A DNA stretch of 64,000 bases, taken from assembly GCA_947685225.1 (NCBI GenBank), contig CANTUV010000008.1, positions 38,561,501-38,625,500 of the forward strand, given 5' to 3'. A program made the position numbers and the translations under genes. Under the pieces are notes generated by a model that saw only the letters and a list, made by a program, of their open reading frames with translations, was not told the DNA's origin and did not search any database. Positions 56,957 through 64,000 of the stretch are shown piece by piece (position 1 is the first letter of the stretch; each line of letters opens with the position of its first letter). This stretch comes from Garcia nutans. Its lineage: Eukaryota > Streptophyta > Magnoliopsida > Malpighiales > Euphorbiaceae.

Positions 56957-57325
56957 ACACGCCCGGAGACAAGGCCAGTTTGTTAGGCGTGTCGTTGGTT
57001 CTGTTTTCTGGAGTTGGTAGCACGAGCAGTGACACGCCCATGTTATTGAGCGTGTCATAAGTTCTGTGTGGTAGTAGAATTGACACGACCAGTAACACGC
57101 CCGTGTTATTGAGCGTGTCATAGCTACTGTGAGTTTGGAGAATTGACACGGCCATGAGCACGCTCTTGTTGATTGGACGTGTTGATGTTTTTGAGATACA
57201 GAATGTATTACACGCCCAGTGACACGCTCGTGGTTATGAGCGTGTCAATGTTTCTGTGTTGTGGAGTTAGGGCACGATCAGGAACACGCCCGTGTTGATG
57301 AGCGTGTCATGTGTTGAGTTTGCCC
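56957..57325 (+). repeat. CGTGTCA-type palindromic module array in LTR E
   Basis: About six units, for example TGACACGACCAGTAACACGC followed by GTGTTATTGAGCGTGTCAT and AGCTACTGTG. The reverse complement of the Athila unit matches this order, including the AGCTACTG end. The copy at 63631-64000 is nearly identical. Confidence 0.82.
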
Positions 57326-57730
57326 TAATTGATTCTTATTTGTATTATCTCATGTGTATTTCTAACTGATTGTGTATGATTACTTTTGGATTAGGTTTTA
57401 AGAGATGGAATTGCCCTTAATCCAAGTATTGAAAGATCTATGGAAGAGAAGTTATATGGGAGTGAGTTCTTTAGAGGTAAGTACAAAACCCTATTGGATT
57501 GCATATAAGTATATTGTTAAAATAAATATTAATATTGTATATGCAATGAAAAGATAAGAGATATGATAATACATTAATACATATAAGATGTGAAGGCATT
57601 CAATATATATATGTTATGAAATGTGAAAGATGTGAGGATATGATTTGTATGATGTGTATTCCAATTTATATGGTAATGCAATTGATTGTGCATACTTGAG
57701 TAATGAATGATTATGTATATAAATATCAAA

Positions 57731-57968
57731 GATGAACTATGAAATGTGATAATGTGATATTGTGATGAACTATGAAATGTGATAATGTGATATTGTGATG
57801 AACTATGAAATGTGATAATGTGATATTGTGATGAACTATGAAATATGATAATGTGATATTGTGGTGAACTATGAAATGTGATAATGTGATATTGTGATGA
57901 ACTATGAAATGTGATAATGTGATATTGTGGTGAACTATGAAATGTGATATTGTGATGGAATATGAAAT
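57731..57968 (+). repeat. 33-bp tandem array in LTR E
   Basis: About seven units beginning GATGAACTATGAAATGTGAT, at 57731, 57764 and so on. The period of 33 keeps the opposite strand open; not a gene. Confidence 0.9.
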
Positions 57969-58885
57969 GTAAATTGAGAGGTGATGATGTATAAAGCCAT
58001 TGTGGTTGGCTATGATATTGAGAATGAGATAAATGAGGCATGTTTTGCCTAAATGATGCCATTGTGGTTGGCTATGATGATGTAAATGATGATGAGAATG
58101 AGAATGAAATTGATAATGAAATAATAAATGAATTGTGTGGCTAATGTGTTATTCATTTTCAGAGTTTTGTTGTTGGTGGCATGCCTAATAAGTGTAACAA
58201 TCTCTTGAAGTTAGGTTGGATTGAATCCTTGAAGCCTAATTGAGATGTTACCACCCTTGAAGCTAGGTTGGGTTAGTTCTTGAAGCCAAGTTGGGTAGAA
58301 GCTTAGCATGCTTTGCTCCCCTTGAAGCTTGGTTGAACTTAATCCTTGAAGCCTAGTTGGGTATATGATATTGATAAATGTGATAACAAAACCAAAGCAT
58401 TAACTCTGAACTTTGAATGACATATTAGTGTCTTTTGGGCCCGAGTCTGTCTTTGTTGTTAATGTGATGTATATACAAGTTTAAATAAATGAGTAATGGG
58501 ATCTATGTTGCCTTTGTTGGAAATGTGAGTTGTGAATGATGAATTGTGGTTAGTGATATGATTATATAACATACATGAATTATTGAAAGGAGATATGGTT
58601 TGTGAAGTTATATGCAATATGCGATTATAAAGTATAAAATGATATATATGATATGTATGAGGTGAAATTGGTAAGTATCATAATATGAAGGTTCTATCAA
58701 TTTATTGAATTATGTTTGATGGTTATGTTATATGTGTATATGTATATCCTCTATAAGGTTAATAGGATTATATGAAGAATGCATTGAAAAAGGGGGAAAA
58801 CGGAGTAAGAAAATGTTAAAACATGAGACTAAACATATGAGGTATATTTCCTTTATATTGTATATTTTAATGGTTACTTGTACTA

Positions 58886-58923
58886 CTAAGCTTTCGAGCT
58901 TAGCGCGGTTATCTTAATCGCGC
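58886..58923 (+). promoter_or_regulatory. Two-hairpin block near 3' end of LTR E
   Basis: Hairpin 1: CTAAGCT (58886-58892), loop TTCG, AGCTTAG (58897-58903), a stable UUCG-type tetraloop as RNA. Hairpin 2: GCGCGGTT (58903-58910) with AATCGCGC (58916-58923), one wobble pair. Confidence 0.72.
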
Positions 58924-59284
58924 AGGTATATAGGTGATGAAGCTGGAGATAAGCTGCTATGTCACAACGAGGACAAGTATAGTTCGAGACCAACTAGATG
59001 GTGGTGCATGCATGTAATTATACTGTATTTTCATAAGAATGTATTCGTTTGTATAAATGAATCTTTGGAAGAAACAATGTAACTTATATTTATGTATTAC
59101 CATGATAAGAATAACCATTTTGTAAATACTTTCATATGATTTAAATGTATTATGGTTTTAAAAATTAAAGTAAAGAGTTATAATGGTGATGAAAAGTGGC
59201 ATTCTTATACTCTATATACATATTGTATGTGTACCTGGTATATGTACAGTATTTATATGGGGTATCGGGGTGTTACAATTATTT

Positions 59285-59296
59285 TGGTATCAGAGC
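59285..59296 (+). other. Primer binding site of element E (initiator tRNA-Met type)
   Basis: TGGTATCAGAGC seven bases after the LTR end, identical to that of element A in element sense. Confidence 0.9.
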
Positions 59297-62200
59297 TTAG
59301 GTTTCGAGATTCTCGGCCTAAGTAAATTTACAAAGAAAAGTTAAAAAAAAAATGATGATAAATGAAAATAAAAAGAATGAAAATTTTGATACATGCACAT
59401 GCATTAACACCTAGGTTGGTCTCGGATGTGGCATAATATGATTTGTAAAATATTTGTGTTACATGAGATGTTTAATATAGTTGATGATATATGTGTATAC
59501 TATGTTGATGTGAGAAGAAACCATGATTGTTGGCAATGATGTTGGAAATGAATTATAATTGAGGCATAGTGCCTAATTATTTATGAGAAACGAATTACGA
59601 AATGTAATGTGAAATATGCATGTTGATGAGACATATGAAAAATGTTATGTCATGTGCAACATGGAATGTAATATTGATGTTTATGAGTAATATTATGTAT
59701 GACATAATATGAATTGAAAAATAAAGAAATGGAAAGGAAAATAAAGTTGGAAATGAGTTGAAAATCAAATTAAGATAAGAGTATGTACTCTTTCTTCTAT
59801 ACTTTAAACCTCTTTATAAGAAAGTTTATGTTGAGTTTGCTAGACAGAGGAAATAATGTCGAATTGTGAATATTGAAAGTTATGTTTTTTAAATGAAGAG
59901 AGTATGGTGGTATATTGAATGAGTTGATGGGTATAGACAAAGTTTGACCATTTATGATTTGAATATGTAAAGTTAAAGTTTTTAAAAGAAAAAGAGATGA
60001 TGTTGGTTAAATAAGGAAATATAATGGTGTTGTTGCATTGCTGTTTTAAATGCAAACATTGTGATTTTAATGTTAGAAATGTGATACGCTTGAGTGTTGT
60101 TAAAGCTCATATTAATGGTGGAAAGATGTGATAATTAGATTTTTGGAAATGAGCTTTAATATTTGTGAAAAGAATATACTTTGAGGTTGTTTTGTAATGT
60201 GTATATATAAGATGTTTTTTTTTTAAGTTGATATTAAGAACATAAGATGAGTGAATGGAAGTTTAAGTAAAGTAGTAAGTTGTGAAATTATAGTGTTAAT
60301 GGAATTTGGGTAAAGACTATTTGAGTATTGATAATCTTAATGTAAGTTAAACCCATGAGCTTGTGGAATGAATATTACTGTATATGAGAGTACTATTAAA
60401 TTGAATAATGTGATTGATAGTATGAGAATGATTATGCTTGCATTGACAAACCTGAGCAAAGCTAGGTCATGGGATAATATTGACAGTAAGAAATGGGATG
60501 GATCAATGTGGATTTAAGAAATTGAGATTTGTCATAATTAGACTTGGAGAGTATAAAGAGATTATTGAGCCCAATGTATATATGAGTGGATGTAATGTAC
60601 ATGTGTATAGATATGTGAGTAATATATATATATATATCAATGTGTTGAAGAATAAACTAATGGATGTATAGATGGTATACTAATGCATTTAAAAATATAT
60701 GTGAGAGAGATGTCACCTTAGTAGCGTGACTAAGATTTTGTGAAGTAATATCATGGTGATAATGTATATGTGTTGGGTTGATAAACAACTTAAGTCATGT
60801 CAAAAAGGGATAAAAATGATGTTGTTCACGGAATAGTAAAATGTTAAATTGTGTTGAAAATATGTAAAAGAGGAATTAAATATCATTGTATGATTATGTG
60901 TATACATGTATAGAAAATGTGGAATGAGTTTTTGATATGAATGTATTGTAAAATGTAAGAAATGTGGAAAGTAAATCACATTGTGAATGTGATCTATGGA
61001 TGTGTTATATAATTGCATATTTGATGTATATTGGAAATGACATTGCATGTAGTAGTGGACCTAAGAGAGATTAGGCCTTGATTGACGTAAAGAGTATGTG
61101 ATGAAATGAAAAAAAAAAGAATAAACTTAAGAAATGTTGGATAGTGAAATGGTTATGGAAATAAGGATTAATTTGGGAAATGGTGGACAGTAATATTGTT
61201 ATGATAATAACTGAATTTGGCTATCATAAATGTTATGAGCCAAAGTATTTGTGTGAGGAAATGTTCTGTGTATATAAATTTAATAAGAAATTATAAGGGA
61301 AAAAGAAAGTATAAAGAATGAAATTTATGTAAGATCTGTATAAGATTGAATGATGTGTGAAGGAGAGGTTAAGGATAATATTGTTGTATATGAGACATGC
61401 AAATGGTGATCAAATAATTAAGAGTAAATTGTGTTGAGATAGAGTTGACATATGTTAATTTTGGATGTAGTAAAGTTTGGAGAATGGAGATATAATATTT
61501 GTGATGCAACTTAGTAGTATAATTGGAAAGTTGGAAATAAAATAATAGAGGAACAATATTGATTTATAAGTTTCAGATGTGATCATTAATCTCCTATGGC
61601 CATATAGTGTATTTATGGTATTTGGCTGATTAATTTTGTTATCCACAGAATTGAGACTAAGAAAGTATAACTGTAATACTACTTTGGTAAGATTGATAAT
61701 TATGTTTCTAGAAACATGATTAACGGTTATGATTGATGAAGTGTATTTTATGGTTTTTGTGTTAGCAATTTGGTTATAATTCTGGAAAAGAAAAGACAGA
61801 AAGAGAATTGTGGAAATACTTTAAGTTATGAGTAATGTGAGAAAAAGGTAATTATTGTTAATATAGTAATGATATGATAAGTGAGAAGATGATAATGAAA
61901 GAAGATTGCAGAATGTGTTTGAGAGCTATATTGATTATGTTTATGGTATACGGCGAATAAGTGGATGGGTTTAAAATTTGAGTAAGATAAACTATGTGTA
62001 TATTGAAAGATAAATTAAAGTGGATGGTTATTCATGATAAATTTAGATAAGTGAACTATTGATTTGAATCAAACAAGATTATGATGTTAAGATATTGTGG
62101 AGAATAAATCAATTGATCTGGATTTTTGCTATAATTGTGAATTATTATTGAGATTTAATATGTATGGTTGTGCTAAAGGCATAAGAGATAAGTAATGATG

Positions 62201-62673
62201 TGTACAATGTAAAATTTTGATAGATGAACGGACATGAATTAATTGAATTATATCAATTTTAATGATGAGAAAAGGGAAGAAGTTGATTTCCTGTAAAGTA
62301 AGTTCAAAAGCATTGTATTAATATTGATGTTAAGTGAGAAAATACTAGAGAAGGAATGAAGTGTATGAGAAATAAGAATATTATTATCAATGAAAGTTTG
62401 ATAATGTTTGTTTGTAAGGATGAATGTAATAATGGAATGTAACATAAGTATGTTAAAGGATGATTGAATTTTTGCATATAGATAAGGTATTTGAGAGTAT
62501 AATGAGTTATTTTGAATATTGGATGAGAATGTAATAAGGTATAAAGATTTTTATCGTGACAAGTTGTGGAATTGAATAATATAATTGACTCTAAGGGGGA
62601 GAGTGCAAACTATGTGATTTGATGAAAATTTTAGATGGTGTATTGGTAAGAATGGAATGTTATTGTACTGAGT
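59297..62673 (+). other. Interior of element E, no recognisable gene
   Basis: No open frame carries gag, protease, RT or integrase motifs on either strand. Longest frames are under 85 codons and look random. The plus strand is very C-poor. A faint resemblance to an RT segment near 61985-62030 is too weak to call. Confidence 0.75.
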
Positions 62674-62711
62674 AATTTCGAGGACGAAATTATTTTTTAG
62701 GGGGAGAGAAT
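62674..62711 (+). promoter_or_regulatory. Pre-PPT hairpin and polypurine tract of element E
   Basis: AATTTCG (62674-62680), loop AGGA, CGAAATT (62685-62691), then the purine run AGGGGGAGAGAA (62699-62710) and the LTR start at 62712. Identical hairpin to element B, although E codes for nothing. Confidence 0.78.
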
Positions 62712-63000
62712 TGTAATATCCCGGAATAGACCCTAAGAGTTTTGGAGTTATTGTTGTTGTATTTGGATTTAATGTATATGTGTATATGTGAAATATAAGG
62801 ATAATATATGTAAGACATATACATATACATCACATATACATGGGATATATATAATGGTGAAGGATAAGTGAGTTGTATATATATTTGTATAACTAAATAA
62901 TAATAATAATAATAAAGACAAAAAGAAAAGAGAAGAAGAAAATCAAAGAAAGAATATGTGGTGGAGATTTAAAGTATTATTATTATTATTACTATTGTTA

Positions 63001-63049
<49 letters not shown>

Positions 63050-63124
63050 TGGATAAGGACAAAGGAAAGAAGTAGAAACTTCTTCTTCCTTCTACTCCTT
63101 CTTCGTCTTCTTCGTTCTTCTTGG

Positions 63125-63168
<44 letters not shown>

Positions 63169-64000
63169 GATGTGATTTTCTTACCAAATTTCTTAAGGAA
63201 TTCAAGAGATTTGATGATAGAGATGAAGATTTGATAAAGGATTCAAGTAAGTATTTATTTCTTTAAATTGATTTTCATTGTTTGAGTTGGGTTTGGTATG
63301 GTTGATGAGTGATGATGATGATATTGAAAGATTTAAGTATATATATGTGTTGATTTGGTAATTGGATGATGATAATATGATTATTTGTGAAGATGATGAT
63401 GAATTGTTGAATAAGGGTTGAGTTTAATGAAATTTGGGGATTTGATAAATTGGTATATGAATGTTGTTTATAATGATGATTGGTGTGTGTTTTGAGTGTT
63501 GTTGATGTTTTGGTAAGTTTGTTATGGTTTTTGGGTGTGTTTGATGAAGATTGTTTGAAGTGAGTAATGATAAAAAGATGGGTATTGTTGGATGTTGTTG
63601 TGTGTTGACCGGAATCTGGGTTTTTAGTTGGACACGCCCGGAGACACGGCCAGTTTGTTAGGCGTGTCGTTGGTTCTGTTTTCTGGAGTTGGTAGCACGA
63701 GCAGTGACACGCCCATGTTATTGAGCGTGTCATAAGTTCTGTGTGGCAGTAGAATTGGCACGACCAGTAACACGCCCGTGTTATTGAGCGTGTCATAGCT
63801 ACTGTGAGTTTGGAGAATTGACACGGCCATGAGCACGCTCTTGTTGATTGGACATGTTGATGTTTTTGAGATACAGAATGTATTACACGCCCAGTGACAC
63901 GCTCGTGGTTATGAGCGTGTCAATGTTTCTGTGTTGTGGAGTTAGGGCACGATCAGGAACACGCCCGTGTTGATGAGCGTGTCATGTGTTGAGTTTGCCC
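62712..64000 (+). repeat. 3' LTR of element E (partial, cut by window end)
   Basis: Starts TGTAATATCCCGGAATAG. Differences from the 5' copy are mostly microsatellite lengths (GA run 32 versus 38 bases) plus about seven substitutions. Ends inside the CGTGTCA-type array. Confidence 0.93.

Larger units (their letters stand above)
56037..59277 (+). repeat. 5' LTR of element E (3241 bp)
   Basis: TGTAATATCCCGGAATAG start, GTATCGGGGTGTTACA end. It contains ATT and GA microsatellites (56300-56360, 56446-56483), a CGTGTCA-type array (56957-57325), a 33-bp tandem array (57731-57968), a CCTTGAAGC..GTTGGGT repeat (58190-58370), the ACCAAAGCATTAACTCTGAA block (58390) and the two-hairpin block (58886-58923). 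Strongly C-poor on this strand. Confidence 0.92.
18012..64000 (+). mobile_element. Athila-type Ty3 element split by four nested insertions, right end outside window
   Basis: Its own pieces are 18012-19301 and 22104-22248 (5' LTR), 22249-28073 (PBS, gag, pol, start of 3' region), 38438-40957 (module array, envelope-position ORF), 50650-51933 (3' non-coding, PPT) and 51934-52720 (start of 3' LTR). Removing the insertions restores about 9.6 kb of interior, the normal size for Athila-type elements. LTR copies differ at roughly 20 of the first 240 bases, so it is older than elements A and E. The insertions are C (19302-22103), H (28074-38437), copia (40958-50649) and D (52721), which is in turn cut by E. 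Confidence 0.85.
56037..64000 (+). mobile_element. Element E: very young Tekay-family element without coding capacity, right end outside window
   Basis: 5' LTR 56037-59277, PBS 59285-59296, 3.43 kb interior without any recognisable domain, pre-PPT hairpin, PPT, then a 3' LTR from 62712. Over the 1.29 kb of 3' LTR visible, about seven single-base changes separate the copies, plus length changes in microsatellites. It fits the description of large retrotransposon derivatives (LARDs). Left flank CATTC (56032-56036) is the expected target duplication. Confidence 0.88.

Noticed and set aside
56675..57121. Long minus-strand open frame across LTR E, repeated at 63275-63796
   Set aside because: It follows the palindromic CGTGTCA array and AC-rich LTR sequence; similar frames appear wherever the array occurs, on both strands. 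Repeat by-product, not a gene.
57574..58062. 162-codon minus-strand frame with repeated Ser-Gln-Tyr-His blocks
   Set aside because: Direct translation of the 33-bp tandem array; the period is a multiple of three, so the frame stays open by default.
61950..62110. Possible relic of reverse transcriptase in the interior of element E
   Set aside because: A few bases resemble the RT start region, but the distance to the PPT is too short for the rest of pol and stops are frequent. A profile search against decayed pol would be needed.
1..64000. Host gene or RNA gene in the window
   Set aside because: Every long frame with a recognisable domain belongs to a retroelement. The tRNA-like matches at PBS positions are 11-18 bases only and are primer sites, not tRNA genes.

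Overview
The window is a plant nuclear repeat block. It is AT-rich and non-coding apart from decayed retroelement genes, and made almost entirely of LTR retrotransposons nested inside one another. I found no host gene, tRNA, rRNA or CRISPR array. The clades present (Ty3 Tekay-type chromoviruses, an Athila-type element, Tat/Ogre-type elements and a Sirevirus-type Ty1/copia element) point to a flowering plant, probably a eudicot with a repeat-rich genome, in a gene-poor and probably heterochromatic region. The species cannot be read from the sequence.

Layout, left to right. (A) 1-10561, minus strand: a Ty3 chromovirus with a complete 5' LTR (7419-10561), a 3' LTR cut by the window start, a decayed gag-pol with integrase and chromodomain, and an extra small coiled-coil ORF in its leader. 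(B) 10562-13263, plus: the pol tail, polypurine tract (PPT) and 3' LTR of a second Tekay-type element, into which A probably inserted. (G) 13264-17844: remains of Tat/Ogre-type LTRs and leader without genes. (Athila) 18012 to beyond the window: one old Athila-type element whose 5' LTR, gag-pol, envelope-position ORF and 3' LTR are pushed apart by four insertions: solo LTR C (19302-22103, perfect AAAAC duplication), a gag-only Tat element H (28074-38437), a Sirevirus-type copia element (40958-50649, perfect TTTTC duplication) and a Tekay-type LTR D (52721-56036). D is itself broken by E (56037 to the end), a very young element that has a primer binding site (PBS), PPT and long LTRs but no recognisable gene in its 3.4 kb interior.

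The genes work only as retroelement polyproteins: gag, protease, reverse transcriptase, RNase H and integrase, plus accessory ORFs (leader coiled-coil ORF in A, 3' ORFs in Athila and copia). All gag-pol copies carry stops or frameshifts, so none looks autonomous here. E and H would need proteins supplied by relatives.

The most interesting signal is in the non-coding DNA. Several LTR families carry short stem-loops whose arms differ between copies or repeat units while pairing is largely kept: a hairpin just before the PPT in Tekay and Athila elements, a two-hairpin block near the 3' end of five Tekay-type LTRs, three tandem stem-loops in four Tat LTRs, and a five-hairpin array in LTR A. A palindromic CGTGTCA-type repeat module is shared, in opposite orientation, between Athila and Tekay LTRs. 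All this was read by eye; no alignment, folding or database search was run.
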